The notes: generated by a model not told the origin, from the letters alone. A DNA stretch of 64,000 nt from Prinia subflava (GCF_021018805.1 NW_026960607.1:2978501-3042500); one strand, 5' to 3'; positions 53,107-64,000 are shown, counted from the first letter of the stretch. Numbers and translations: made by a program.

Positions 53107-54135
53107 TCTGGGGTTTAACCCCCCCGAGATTAGGGTGATAAAATGTCTCTGCCCTTTGAGAACTTGTGAGCGGACACAAAAAAACACACGGAGTCTTCAG
53201 GTTTCTCATTTTCAAGGTCTTGCTCTTTGTTTATTATTTCTTATCTCTCAAGCTCTTCTCGTGCCCTGCGGAGCTCTGTGCTGCAGCACGGTCACTCGTT
53301 GACTCCTCCTGTCTGAGAGGGTCTTGACCTCTTTATACTAAATATTACGTTTCTATTATTTACATTTAATTACCAATACCTAACGCCCATACTAAACAAG
53401 TCATATCTACTTTAACCCTATCCAAACGTGCCACCTTCACAGCAGATATGTTGGACAAGAAGAAGAAGCAGGAGGACAGGACCACGCCCTGAATCCTCCA
53501 TTTTGTCTTCTCAAGTCCACACACCCAAAAATACATGCACCTGTGGGCCTGACATTGGTCTGAATTTAGGCTTCAGGCTCTGCCAGTGTCTGTGGGAAAG
53601 GCAGGCGAGCAACTTTCTCATGTTATCCTGAGAAATCTAAAGGAGGAATTCAAACAAACCTTGGGAAGTGAGAAACCATCCACAGGTGGTGTTTTTCCAA
53701 CATGTTTACTGGAAAGAAATGTTTACTAAAGGGTGTAGACACTGAATAACCAATCATGTTCTTTGTACCGAACTACTCTACAAGAGTAGAATTTAGAAGA
53801 ATAAAGTTTGCTCTCATTTTTACCATCATGGAGAGTCATGTTGTTATTCCTGTGCCGTCTGAAAACCATAACAACATGCACCCTCAATGATAAGTTAACT
53901 ACTATCTATTTCACACCTTGGTGACTTGCAATTCCTCCTGCAATGTAGGTAGTCTCTCCCATGGACTAAAGTCAAAGCCTGTGTCTCCCTGGGCTCTGTG
54001 CCAAGGTCTACAACCCCCTGTACATATCCCAGACCCCCCTGTACATGTTCCAAACCCCCCTTCCTGGGTCGCAGACCCCTTTGACAGGGTCCCTGACCCT
54101 CCAATGCGACCAGAGGGATGCCCTAGACTCCAACA
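53107..54135 (-). repeat. 5' LTR of beta N, interrupted by a solo LTR
   Basis: Matches 43983-44671 on both sides of the insertion 53542-53882. It ends CCAACA before the duplication TGTTAC. Confidence 0.9.
53542..53876 (+). repeat. Solo LTR inside the beta N 5' LTR
   Basis: 335 bp, starts TGTGGGCC and ends ATAACAACA, with AATAAA at 53800-53805 on the plus strand. Flanking TGCACC occurs at 53536-53541 and 53877-53882. The empty site is seen in the 3' LTR (CATGCACCCTC at about 44412-44422). No other copy of this family is in the window. Confidence 0.88.
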
Positions 54136-54141
54136 TGTTAC
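54136..54141. repeat. Target-site duplication TGTTAC (right) of beta N
   Basis: Second copy of 43977-43982; beta C gag resumes directly after it. Confidence 0.9.
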
Positions 54142-54464
54142 AGGTCTGCCAAGTGAACGTTCTTTTCATGGCCCCTCTGCCAAGACAACATCCAAGACAC
54201 ATGCCCCAGAATCATCTCCTGAAGGCTGCAGTTGCTGATGCCATTATCACAGATTCATCTTCTTGGCCTTCCAACATTCCGTTGCCTCGCTGGGCTCAGC
54301 GTCCTCCAGACAAACCCTGCATGCTATGTGGACAGTCCGGACCCTGGATGTCCGATTGTCCACTCAAGAAGGAATTTGAGGACTTTAAAAATACAAAACA
54401 GGGGGGACAGGGGAAACCTGAGGGAGAGAAACTTGGGCTGAACCCAAGGATTCAAAAAAACTAG
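54142..54464 (+). pseudogene. gag: Beta C gag C-terminus (nucleocapsid)
   Basis: The frame 54045-54464 includes a zinc-knuckle pattern CMLCGQSGPWMSDC in which the expected His is Pro, so zinc binding should be lost. It ends with CAA AAA AAC TAG at 54453-54464, the same gag/pro frameshift design as in the other beta elements. Confidence 0.75.
54455..54461 (+). promoter_or_regulatory. Gag/pro -1 frameshift heptamer (A AAA AAC) of beta C
   Basis: Directly before the TAG gag stop. The following pro frame is in -1 register. Confidence 0.8.
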
Positions 54465-55340
54465 ATGAGGAGTGAGAGTCCACCCTGCGCCAGGGCATAA
54501 ATAGGGTGGCCTGGGCAAGGAACAATGGGGAGAGGAAACGGTCAATTGACACAACAGTGCCTTCTCTTGCAGAAGGAACCATAACACAGTCCAGTTCTAT
54601 GGACAATCTATTGGACATGACAAAACCTTTTGAATGCTGTTTAGCCAGACCAATTCTAACAACAACCTCTTCCTCTGAACCTTACAGGTTGCAGTTGACA
54701 GAGCGTTTGCTCCTGAATAATGATGATTGGCATTTTCTTGCTGCTGACCCTAGTGAGCTGGAGAACTGGCCTCAGATTGAAGGTGAGTTCCTCATCGTTG
54801 GGGATTGCAAATACACTCCGCAGGAGATTGAGGTTATCCCGGGAAAACTCAGAACTAATCCCGGAGGCCTCGGTCTCTGGCTGCGTTGCTCCCACCGGCC
54901 AACGTTCCTCCCAAGAGGTCAGATAGTGGCGCAGGCCATTCCTACTGTGGTCCCCACAGAAGAAGATGTCCTCTCAGCCTGCCCAGTCCAGAAGATCATC
55001 ACTGACAAACCAAAAATAATATGCAAATTTAGGGTGGGAGAGGAGACCCTGGATGTTGAATGTCTCCTGGATACCGGAGCTGATGTGACGATCATGCCTG
55101 AACGGTATTGGCCATCACATTGGGCCTTGCAAAACGTGGCCGGACACGTACAGGGTGTACGAAGCATCCAATTAGCTAAATAATCAAAGGACATGGTCCA
55201 AATTGAGGGGCCGAAAGGGCAATTGGCAAGCCTCTGCCCTTTCGTTTTAGATTGCAAGGTACCTTTGATTGGACGAGACCTCATGGCCCAGTGGGGGGTC
55301 ACAATTAACATCCCAGACCCCTCACAGGATTTTTGGGCTG
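54465..55340 (+). pseudogene. pro: Beta C pro: dUTPase-like region and protease
   Basis: The long frame 54506-55183 has a LPRGQIVAQAIP segment resembling the dUTPase GxxIAQ motif, then the protease active site LLDTGADVTIM (about 55065-55097). A TAA at 55181-55183 interrupts the protease, after which the same frame continues with MVQIEGPKG and IGRDLMAQWG. Confidence 0.75.
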
Positions 55341-57949
55341 CAGCCACTGAGAAGCGCCCTACCCAGAAGCTGAATTGGCGAACAGACACACCAGTGTGGG
55401 TAGAGCAGTGGCTGCTCTTGAGACAAAAATTAAAGGTGCTTCATGAGCTCATGGAACAGCAGCTGAGAAAAGGTCACATCGAGGAGACCACTTCACTGTG
55501 GAATTCTCCCGTTTTTGTCATCCATAAGGCTGACAAAAGCAAATGGCGGCTCCTTCACAACCTCAGGCAAATTAATAATGTTATTGAAGATATGCAGTCA
55601 CTCCAGCCAGGGATGCCTTCCCCGACCATGCTCCCCCGAGATTGGAAATTGGCAGTCATTGACATCAAGGATTGCTTTTTCCAAATTCCCCTACATTCTG
55701 ACGATGCCCCACAGTTTGCTTTCTCGGTTCCCTCCATCAACCGAGAGGCCCCAAGAAAGCGCTACCATTGGTGAGTTCTCCCGCAAGGGATGAAGAACAA
55801 CCTGGTGATTTGCCAATGGTATTGTCGCTTCCACGGTCCGCGCAGCCATGGAGAAGGTCATTATCCATCATTACATGGATGATGTCCTCATTTGCACCCC
55901 CAGTGATGACCTGCTAAACCCACATGCTTGACCTCACAATCAGTGCATTGTTTGTTGCAGGATTCGAGCTGCAGGAGGACAAGGTTCAACAGCAGCTGCC
56001 TTGGAGGTACCTAGGGATGGAGATCAGTAAGCGGACCATTGTGCCGCAAAAATTGGCAATATAAACCAAACTTAGTACCCTCGCGGATGTCCATACATTG
56101 TGTGGGGCATTGAACTGGGTGCGGCCCTGTCTGGGTCTGACAACCAAAGACCTGCCCCCCCTTTTTGATTTATTGAAAGGGGGAGAGGAGCTAAGTTCTC
56201 CTAGGGCACTTACCCCAGAGGCATGGAAGGCCCTGGAAAAGGTCCAAGACACCATGTCTACCCGACAGGCCAACCGGTGTGACCTGGACCTGCCTTTTAA
56301 GTTCATCATTACGGGTAGACTGCCACACCTCCATGGGGTGATTTTTCAATGGGACAGTGCAAGAAAAGTGCCAAGAACATCCGAAAAGGACCAAGGAGGA
56401 GGAGATCCTCTCTTAATCCTAGAGTGGGTCTTCCTCAGCCACCAGAGGTCCAATAGAATGACAAGGCCACAGGAGTTGGTGGCTGAGCTGATTCAGAAGG
56501 CAAGGACCCAAATCAAAGAACTGGCCGGATGTGACTTAGAATGCATTCACATTCCAAGTGGTTTACAATTGGGCCAAATTACAAAGCCCATGTTCGAACA
56601 TCTGCTTCAAAAGAACGAAGCGTTGCAGTTCGCTCTGGACTCTTTCACAGGCCAAATTTCAATTCATCGACCAGCCCACAAAATTTTAAATTCAGAAGCC
56701 AAATTTACATTGGTGCTGTCAAGCATTCGGACCAGGAAACCCTTAGAAACCCTGACAGTGTTCACTGATGCATCTGGAAGACCCCACAAGTCAGTTTTGA
56801 CTTGGAGGGATCCTCAGACACAGCGGTGGGAGGCAGATATTACTGACGTGGAAGGATCACCTCAGGTTGCTCAGTTGGCTGCTGTCGTCAGAGCCTTTGA
56901 GAGGTTCCCTGAACCATTCAATTTAGTTACCTACTCTACATATGTTGCAGGAGTTGTGTCCAGAGCAGAACAAGCCATCCTGCAAGAGGTGTCTAACGTG
57001 GCAGTTTTTGAGTTGCTCTCAAAACTGGTCAAGCTGGTCTCCTACTGAGAGCAATCATTTTATGTGATGCATACAAGGTCCCATAATGATTTGCCAGGGT
57101 TCATTGCTGAGGGAAACTGGAGGGCAGATGGTCTTGCCGCCCCCGCAGTAATGTCCCCTCTGCTGAATATTTTCAAGCAGGCAAAACTCAGCCATCAACT
57201 TTTCCATCAAAATGCGCCTGGCTTGGTGCGAGGATTCCACATCTATCAACAAGCCAGGGCCATCGTGGCCTCATGTCCCTCGTTTCAGCAACACGCCCTT
57301 CCCACCTTACATGCAGGCTTAAACCCCAGAGGACTGAACAGCTGTGAGCTGTGGCAAATGGATGTTACCCACATTCCAGCATTTGGTAGACAAAAATACA
57401 TTCATGTGTCTGTGGACACCTTTTCCGGTGCAGTCTTTGCCTCTGCCCACACAGGGGAAAAAGCCTCAGATGCTATCGAGCATCTAATACAGGTTTTCTC
57501 CTTCATGGGCATCCCAAAGGCCTTGAAAACCGACAATGGCCCTGCATACCGCTCTGAGGAGCTCCGCAGCTTCTTGCAACAATGGGGAGTGGAGCCCAAG
57601 ACAGGCATCCCCCATTCCCTGACAAGCCAAGCTGTGGTAGAAAGAGATCAAGTGGGTCCTTGCTCAACAACAACCAGTTTTAAAGTTGGAACCACCCTCA
57701 ATCCAATTGGCCAGGGCATTATATACAATCAATTTTTTAAACTGCTCCTTTGAGGTTTTGAACCCACCAATCATATGTCATTTTAGAGCAAACAAACAGC
57801 TGCAGATCAAGGAGAGGCCACCAGTTCTGGTGAAGGTCCCTGAGACCGGACAGACAGAAGGGCCTCATGAGTTGGTTACGTGGGGACGTGGGTACGCTTG
57901 CATGTCTACCCCCACTGGCCTGAAATGGATCCCATCCAAGTGGATGAGG
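55335..57949 (+). pseudogene. pol: Beta C pol: RT, RNase H, integrase
   Basis: RT follows the protease in the same frame. A TGA at 55772-55774 ends it; YMDD is at 55872-55883 in another frame. The frame 56098-57048 contains the RT thumb, connection and RNase H. Two RNase H acidic residues are replaced: VAQLAAV (Glu to Gln) and VTYSTYV (Asp to Tyr). Integrase (57064-57753, then 57686 onward) has CPSF where CPNC is expected, and core residues WQMDV, KTDNGPAY and QAVVERD. A solo LTR cuts the C-terminus at 57956. Confidence 0.83.
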
Positions 57950-57955
57950 CCCTAC

Positions 57956-58283
57956 TATCACCGAGGGGCCCGACCAGAAATGAGACTCAGGGACAGATCT
58001 GAGTTCATCAGGCATGCAGGGCAGGAAGACCGCTTTATTTACAAAAACCCACTCTTATACATTTCCTATGAGACCTGTGGATTGGAGGATGGAATTCCCA
58101 CCTCCCCACCACACTGGCCAAGGAGGCTGTCATTCAACCTCCCCTTCTCCTTGAGAAGGAGTTCATGACAAGGGCAGTGTTTACAAAACATGGTCCTGTG
58201 TTTACATCTACGAGCACGAGAAACTGCACATTTCTCCTTTAATATGAACGCTCGGCAAACCAGGAAAAAACCTCATGGCAACA
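57956..58283 (-). repeat. Solo LTR, family S, minus orientation
   Basis: Reverse-oriented relative of 42909-43235, flanked by (G)CCCTAC at 57949-57955 and 58284-58290. AATAAA lies on the minus strand near 58034. It splits the last codons of beta C integrase. Confidence 0.82.
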
Positions 58284-58290
58284 GCCCTAC

Positions 58291-58418
58291 GCCCCAAAGG
58301 TCTCAGGGAAAAATGACAACATTCCACAGATCGCAAAGGCAGCATTATGGAGAAAACGTAAAGAGAAGGACACGTGGGAAGAATTCCCCTTTCCCCCTAG
58401 TCCCTGTCCAGATGATTA
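58291..58418 (+). pseudogene. pol: Beta C integrase tail after the solo LTR
   Basis: The frame resumes after the target duplication and shows a basic stretch (ALWRKRKEKD) before a TAA, like the basic integrase ends of beta copies 1 and 2. Confidence 0.6.
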
Positions 58419-58421
58419 ATT

Positions 58422-59891
58422 GTGTTTTATTTTAAGTCTTTTCCAGTTACACTGCATCGAGCCCAGACCCGAGCCTCAATCCACAAGAGCACCCTGTGGA
58501 TACCACTGTTCCTGGTTGCCTGCTTTGTCCCACAAATGCGACGGTGGATTGTGGTGCAGCCGAAGGCCAATGTGTGGGCCACGCTTGCCAGAGTGATGGG
58601 CCAAGACCACATTTGTTTGTCCTCGGCATCAGCAGCCGATCCATTGTCGACCTGTCTTGTGAGGATCCCTTTTAAGCCTGAGGAATTCCCCCCTCCTCTG
58701 TTGAAGGTTAATTATGGCTGACGTTAACAGACTGAAACCACCCCACAGAGTCGCTCGGTCCTCCATTTCCCACAAAGTAGATATACCCGTCCATAACCCC
58801 TTAGTTTTGTGGAGACATTGTTGCCATCATGCCTCAGTTGTCCTAAGTTCCTGTTGAGTTTGAGATCCTTGGTTCCTCCAGCTCCACGTGGTGTGTTCAG
58901 TTTATGTTTGATCCACCCAAAGGCCAGGAGAAGCTGTTCTGCCCAGTTCTCCAGATAAAGGAAGTATATAAAGCTGGAACATGGTGCAACAGGATCGCCC
59001 ATGTAATGATGGCCTCTACTCTAAATTATAAGCCCCTGGCCCTCCCCAAAGGTAGTTTCCTTATTTGTGGTGACCAAGCGTGGGCAGGCATCCCCCCTCG
59101 CCTGACAGGAGGTCCATGCACCCTTGGCTGTTTGAGCCTGTTTACCCCAAATAAAACCCAAATTATGAATTGGAAAAAGAAAAATTCTACTGTTATTTTG
59201 GCCTCCAAAAGGATCAAAAAGAGACATCTGGCTGATTTGGACCCAGACTGTGACTCGGAAATTGTTCATTGGTCTAGACCTAAAGGTGTCGCCATCACAG
59301 TCTTTTTGCCGTGGACCTCGGCGGCAAAAGCACTCGGAGAATTGGGCCGTCTAGAGTGCTGGGTGGCTAAACAGGCAAACTTTACTTCCAACACCCTGGC
59401 TGACCTCCTGGCAGATGAGATTACAAGGCAGGTGACACTTCAAAACAGAGCCTCGATCGATTATCTCCTCCTCCTCCATGGCCATCACTGCGAGGAGTTT
59501 GAAGGACTGTTGTTTTAATCTAACCTGGAAAGCAGAAAACATCCATAAGACTATTAATCAGATGCGGGACCTGGTACATGAAATCAAGCAGGAAAACAAC
59601 AATTGGTTCAGTGGACTTTTCAAAGGTTGGGGACTCTCGGGTTGGGCAAGTTCTATTTTAAAAACCTGTTTGTTAGTTGTGTTTATCCTCGTCATTTTTG
59701 CAATTGCCTTTGGAATTATTAAGAGGATGATCAGTAAGATGATTTTGGGTGCAACCTCTCCCCCTTCTGTTAATCAAGTTACGATTCCAAGTGCTCCAGA
59801 AGAGTACGAAATGCATGAGATAGGAGATGCAGAAGAGCAGCCTCTCCCTCCTTACCCTCCTTATGAGGACACTTCAGAATGGGTTGCTTAA
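58422..59891 (+). pseudogene. env: Beta C env, frameshifted
   Basis: An initial frame (58422-58721) carries a hydrophobic leader (LWIPLFLVACFVP) and the surface N-terminus. After a disrupted stretch (58722-58900), 58904-59518 encodes the rest of the surface subunit, a cleavage region (RIKKR) and the fusion-peptide-like VFLPWTSAAKALG. A 2-bp change at the CX6CC motif ends that frame as CEEFEGLLF. The last frame (to 59891) has a membrane anchor (LVVFILVIFAIAFGII) and a tail with a PPYPPY motif. Confidence 0.82.
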
Positions 59892-59942
59892 TCATACCCA
59901 CAATGCGAGTATCCTTCACCACCCTTCTAATTCTCATCCTTT

Positions 59943-59961
59943 TTAAAAGAAAAGGGGAAGA
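59943..59961 (+). other. Polypurine tract of beta C
   Basis: AAAAGAAAAGGGGAAGA directly precedes the TG of the 3' LTR. Confidence 0.8.
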
Positions 59962-60584
59962 TGTAGTGGTGTGTTAAAGAGTTCTTTATATTTTATAAGT
60001 TTTTCTAAGTTCTTTGTAAGATGGTTTGTTCCTTGTACCCCCTGTTTTGCCTTCCTGTTAGTTGCCCCTGGTAATCCCCCAGTAACTGTTAGGTGTCAAT
60101 CCTTTCCCCTCTCCTCCCTGGAGCCTGCCTGTCATCTCAGAGCCCTGCCTCAGAGCTAGAAAGTTCTGTGAGGGGCTTTGAGTGATAGGCTAGGTTTGGG
60201 GAAAAAACCCTCCTCTCCTTTACGTGTGGTCCTCATTTGTGTCAGTCACCTTCCTAGCCCCTTCTGTATTGAACCCAACTGGTTGTACCCTCCTCACCAC
60301 CCTCTTTACCGCTCCCCCATAAAAGGGGGTCCCAAAAAGTGGCTCGGTCAGAGCAAGTTCTTGGCAGGTGGGGAGGCTCTGCCTGACCCCTCAAATAAAC
60401 CCCCTTGGATTTACTTGGCCGGCTCCTCCCTTTATTCTCTGCCATTGTCTGCCACTTGCCACCTGTGCCCTCGATGTTTTGTGGGAACCAAGACCCACTG
60501 GATTGGCTTGGCTTGTGCTGCTTGCCGCAGTGCCTGAGCTAGCCTGGGCAGGGCGGGACCATGTTCCGAAAGGCACCTGCGACA
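59962..60584 (+). repeat. 3' LTR of beta C
   Basis: Starts TGTAGTGGTG. CATAAAA (60319-60325) precedes AATAAA (60394-60399). The right end is set at GCGACA near 60584, without a second LTR to confirm it. It is unrelated by eye to the LTRs of beta copies 1 and 2. Confidence 0.75.
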
Positions 60585-63201
60585 AGCAGCAAAAGGAGAG
60601 AAATAGCATTACTAAACCTATTTTCTTGTAGTAGGACTATTATATTATGATCCACCTAAATTCTAATTGAGGCATTTAACCTGTTTAGATCTGAGACATA
60701 ACCACAAAGCTATTTGAGAACCTAATTCTTATTTGACCACGTAATTGTCACTGATTTTGAGAGACTGGACTTGCCAGAATGGGAGTTAAGTGCCTAAATA
60801 CCTTGGAATAGCTGATCAGTAACGCTTTTCTTCAGAGCTGTAGCTTAGGCAGGTGCCTATGTTCTAATTTTTAGTCAAAGGCAATACCTTTCTAATCTTT
60901 TCCATTCAAACAACACGTACCTGCAAATTACAGTCTGACACGGTTAAACAGGAAGGCTTTTATCACTTATTTTTGTCTACAGTACTGCAGAAATATGAAA
61001 GCTAGAAATTTATGTAAGCAAAGAATGCCTTGCCAGTCCATTTCGTCAATATGCTTTGACTTTGTAGTTGTTAATGCTCTCTCTCTGAAATGTTGATGCC
61101 AGCAGCTAAATGAAGCTCTTGTGAATAAGCAGGGGATTTTTCCTCACTGGAAGTACAATATTCAGCCAGCAGAGCCAGGTGATTGCTTCACATCTTTATG
61201 TTTATGTAGCTATATTCACTTCCATGTAATTTGGCTGCTACTATTAGCAGAAAACGTTCAGACTTTATTAAACATATTTGTAAACCTAATTTTCATTGAA
61301 TATATGACATCTGCATTTTGTCTGCTTGGTTGTGCCTTCCTACATGAAACAATCAAAACTAGACACATTATACATCTGTCATCTTTCATAATCTAGACTG
61401 CTTCAAGCAGAAACAATACATTTATATTTTCTAATGAAAAGAAAGCCTCTGAATGCCAACTAGTAGACACAAAAGATTATCTTTCTATTTGCCAGGCTTG
61501 GATTGTCAGACATTAATTTTTTTAACAGCCTCTTCCACTGAATTATTAATGTTCTCACTATTTAGAAAATGGATCACATCACTAGAGTAATTAGCACCCT
61601 GCCACTTCTGGCTTTATTGTATTTAATGTGTTGCAAGAGAAGGCTGTGTTGAACTATTTCTTTTTAAGTGAATGACTAGCTTTGTTTCTCATCCATTGCC
61701 CTGTTGCATATCAACCAACTAGCCTAGAAAGATGGTGTTCCATAGGGTTAGGATCCAACATGCATATGTGGCTTCCATTTAGTATAAGTATACATGTTTC
61801 TTGTGGAATTTAATGGCATGGATTTTTGCTCAGGATTAATTTTTACATGCAAAATAGAATGGATGCTTTTTGAAAGTGTTGAAGTTGCAGTAAAGGCAGT
61901 AATTGAGCTGTGTGCAAATTTGTATAACAGAGTGTTATACCTTATTTCTAAGATAACTAACTTCAGAACACCTAAATATTTAGAAATAATGACAATTAGC
62001 AGATTTTTATTATTTCAAATTAATAAAACAGAATGCTGCTTTGAGCTTTATATTCAACAAATAACACTTCATGAAGTGTCTACAGATTCAAATGAAAAAA
62101 AAATCCCAAAGCCTTCAACATAAATACAAGCAAATGAAATCTCATTAGAGTAAAAGTTCCTTGCCATAATTTTCTATCCCTTTGCAAAATTAAGATGCAA
62201 CATTGGTGGTTTTGCTTTCTTCTTGATTTATATATTCAATGCACTTTGGAATTTGTTGTGTGTTAATCGTCTATTTCTTCCCAAGAGCCTGCTAGAAATG
62301 ACTGAAAACATCTAAATGTGTATCAGCAAAGTAATTCTTATCAGGCCAGTAATTTATAAACATTATGCATTTTACTTAGAAATACAAATTATAGAGCATG
62401 TCTGGAACTGCATATTTGCCTGGGTTATTGTGCACTTAACTGAGCACTCAATTATTCTCTGAATTTAAAGTATATCAATACTTGATACTTGAGAAAGCAG
62501 TAATAATAATGGAGGTACTTAAGAAAATAGGAATGTGGAAAAAAATCTCATAGAGCTCATGCTTTTCAACGTTTTTTTTAAAAAAATCAGTGTGTACCTA
62601 AGTAAGAGACTGCAGAAAGAGAAACTGGCCTCATTCAGGTATTTCAATGGACAAGGGCATTGATCAGCATAATTAGATGCTTAACTGGACATGCTAGTTT
62701 ATGGTCTTGAAAGTGTAACTATGATACACAGTATTGAAAGGTAAGTATTGAAGATGTTCTGTTTCAAAGGGCTTTGTTTTCTGGTTTCAGGCTATTTCTA
62801 TTACTGAAGAATGTAGATTATGTAACAAGGACAATAGGGGCAAAAAAAAACAGACACAAAGAATAAATAAAACAAAAGCTGAAAAGTTAAAATGAAAACT
62901 AGGCAATTACAAACAGAATAAACATAATTACCTCCTGACACTTATTAAGTTAATTTATTTTCAGTGATAGACATGCATTTAAATTGTCCTGCAATTGGAA
63001 AGTGAAATTGAGTCCTTATTTCCAAGTATAAGTGGACTTTTCTCGAAGAAATTATAGAAGCTGAAGAAATGGAAGCTTTCCCTCTTGGCATCTAGCATAT
63101 TTGGGGTGGAAGAACTGCCAGGCAATTTCTGTGATCACCTGGCAACTCTCTCTAATTTGAGTGCATTAGGCCTCAGGATGCATTTCATGCATTATTGGAG
63201 G
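60585..63201. other. AT-rich sequence without recognised features
   Basis: No retroviral motifs, long open frames or repeats shared with the rest of the window were seen. It is the only extended stretch of apparently non-ERV DNA and may be intergenic or intronic. Confidence 0.5.
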
Positions 63202-64000
63202 ATAGAATCATAGAATCACTTAGGTTGGAAAAGACCTCTAAGAATATCAAGTCCAACCATTAACCCAGCACTGCGACGCTCACCCCAAACCATGGCTCTA
63301 AGTGCCTTGTCTACATGTCTTTTAAACACTGGCAGGGATGGTGACTCTACCATGTGGCAGCCTGTTCCAATACTTGATTGCCCTTTCAGTGAAAACAATC
63401 TAATATCTGATCTAAACCTCTTCTGGCATAGCTTGGGGTCCTTTCCTCTTCTCCTGTCACTTCTTACCTGCGAGAAGAAACAAGCCCCACCTGGCTACGC
63501 CTTTCTTTCAGGCAGTTGTAGAGAGCAATGAGGTCTCCCCAGAGCCGCCTTTTTTCCAGGCTAAACATCCTCAGCTCCCTCAGCTGCTCCTCACAGGATT
63601 TGTGTTCCAGAGCCTTCACCAGCTCTGTTGTCACTCCAACAGCTCAATGTGTTTCCTGTAGTGGGGGCTCAGAACTGGCCACAGCACTCGAAGTGCAGCC
63701 TCACCAGTGCTGACTGAAAAAAATGGGGGGAAAATCCCTGCCCCGGTCCTGCTGGCCACACTGTTGCTGATACAGGCCAGGATGCCATTTGCCTTCTTGG
63801 CCACCTGGGTACTGCTGGCTCATGTTCAGCCACTGTCAACCAGCACCCCCAGGCCCTTTTCCTCTGGGCAGCTTCGCAGTCACTCTGTCCCAGCCTGTAG
63901 TGCTGCATAGGGTTGTTGGGACCCGAGGGCATGACCTGGCCTTTTCTATATCCACCAAATGAGTCACTTTGTCATAAAGGAGAGGAGGTTAGTCAAGGAT
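63202..64000 (-). mobile_element. CR1 LINE, 5'-truncated, continues past the window
   Basis: The left edge ATAGAATCATAGAATC followed by ...TTAGGTTGGAAAAGACCTCTAAGA is the reverse complement of the CR1 3' end with its octamer (ATTCTATG) repeats. Further right, sequences such as GAGGTCTCCCCAGAGCC and AGGCTAAACATCCTCAGCTCCCTCAG are typical of the CR1 3' part. The copy is diverged and has no usable frame. Confidence 0.92.

Larger units (their letters stand above)
43983..54135 (-). mobile_element. Beta-like provirus N (-), with a solo LTR in its 5' LTR
   Basis: LTRs of 689 and 688 bp (the latter excluding a 341-bp insertion) flank gag, pro, pol and env on the minus strand. A decayed tRNA-Asn primer-binding site lies beside the 5' LTR. 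Proteins are beta-like in gag-pol and alpha/gamma-like in env. LTRs differ by about 20 positions, so it is older than beta copies 1 and 2. Many frameshifts break every gene. Confidence 0.9.
41662..60584 (+). mobile_element. Beta-like provirus C (+), old, no 5' LTR, multiply interrupted
   Basis: Gag begins at 41989. Capsid follows at 43242-43976, gag resumes at 54142 after the nested beta N, then pro, pol, env and a 3' LTR ending near 60584. The proteins align in order with beta copies 1 and 2 but are clearly more diverged. No 5' LTR resembling 59962-60584 is found before 41989, so the left end is lost or lies left of a rearrangement. Nested insertions are 42909-43235, 43983-54135 and 57956-58283. 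Confidence 0.85.

Noticed and set aside
60178..60537. 119-codon frame within the beta C 3' LTR
   Set aside because: It runs across TATA and AATAAA signals of the LTR and has no recognisable similarity.
61794..62123. 109-codon plus-strand frame in the AT-rich right flank
   Set aside because: No motif, no homologue I recognise, composition like its surroundings.
63292..63910. Open frames in the right-end repeat
   Set aside because: They lie within the CR1 3' part, mostly antisense to it, and reflect repeat sequence rather than genes.

Overview
The window is vertebrate, almost certainly avian, nuclear DNA consisting almost entirely of endogenous retroviruses (ERVs) inserted into one another. 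The evidence for a bird is a CR1 LINE 3' end (63202-64000), an alpharetrovirus-related provirus, a class III (ERV-L) LTR with TGTCRTGG...CCATGACA-type ends, and several beta-like proviruses carrying an alpha/gamma-type envelope. No host gene, tRNA, rRNA or CRISPR array was recognised. Such an ERV pile-up is what one expects of a low-recombination region such as a W chromosome or pericentromere; that placement is inference.

Left block (1-16.5 kb): a gamma-like pol fragment (+) is split in its RNase H domain by an alpha-like provirus (-) at 1969-15414 (6-bp duplication TGAGAA). That provirus is split in gag by a beta-like provirus (beta copy 1, -) at 5829-13938 (duplication CGGGGG). This gives three strictly ordered insertion events.

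Middle block (16.5-34 kb): an unclassified repeat and an ERV-L-type solo LTR (17486-18802) lead into a second gamma-like ERV (-). Its gag is interrupted by beta copy 2 (-) at 23950-32079 (duplication CCTTTG). Copy 2 is the best preserved element: gag, pro and env frames are open, and pol carries one visible nonsense codon, at the catalytic glutamate of integrase.

Right block (34-60.6 kb): a complete ERV-L provirus (+) at 34301-41169 has an open gag and two TGA stops in pol. Next comes an old beta-like provirus (+, here beta C), from about 41989 to a 3' LTR ending near 60584. Beta C is broken by a different beta-like provirus (beta N, -) at 43983-54135 (duplication TGTTAC), and by two solo LTRs of one family at 42909-43235 and 57956-58283. 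Beta N itself carries a solo LTR inside its 5' LTR (53542-53876, duplication TGCACC).

Right end (60.6-64 kb): AT-rich sequence without recognised genes, then the truncated CR1.

Each provirus follows LTR-PBS-gag-pro-pol-env-PPT-LTR order. Primer-binding sites suggest different tRNA primers: Phe for the alpha element, Lys1,2-like for beta copies 1 and 2 and ERV-L, and a decayed Asn site for beta N. The beta elements retain two -1 frameshift signals (A AAA AAC at gag/pro, G GAT TTT at pro/pol). All assignments rest on reading motifs and on comparing copies within the window; no database search was run.
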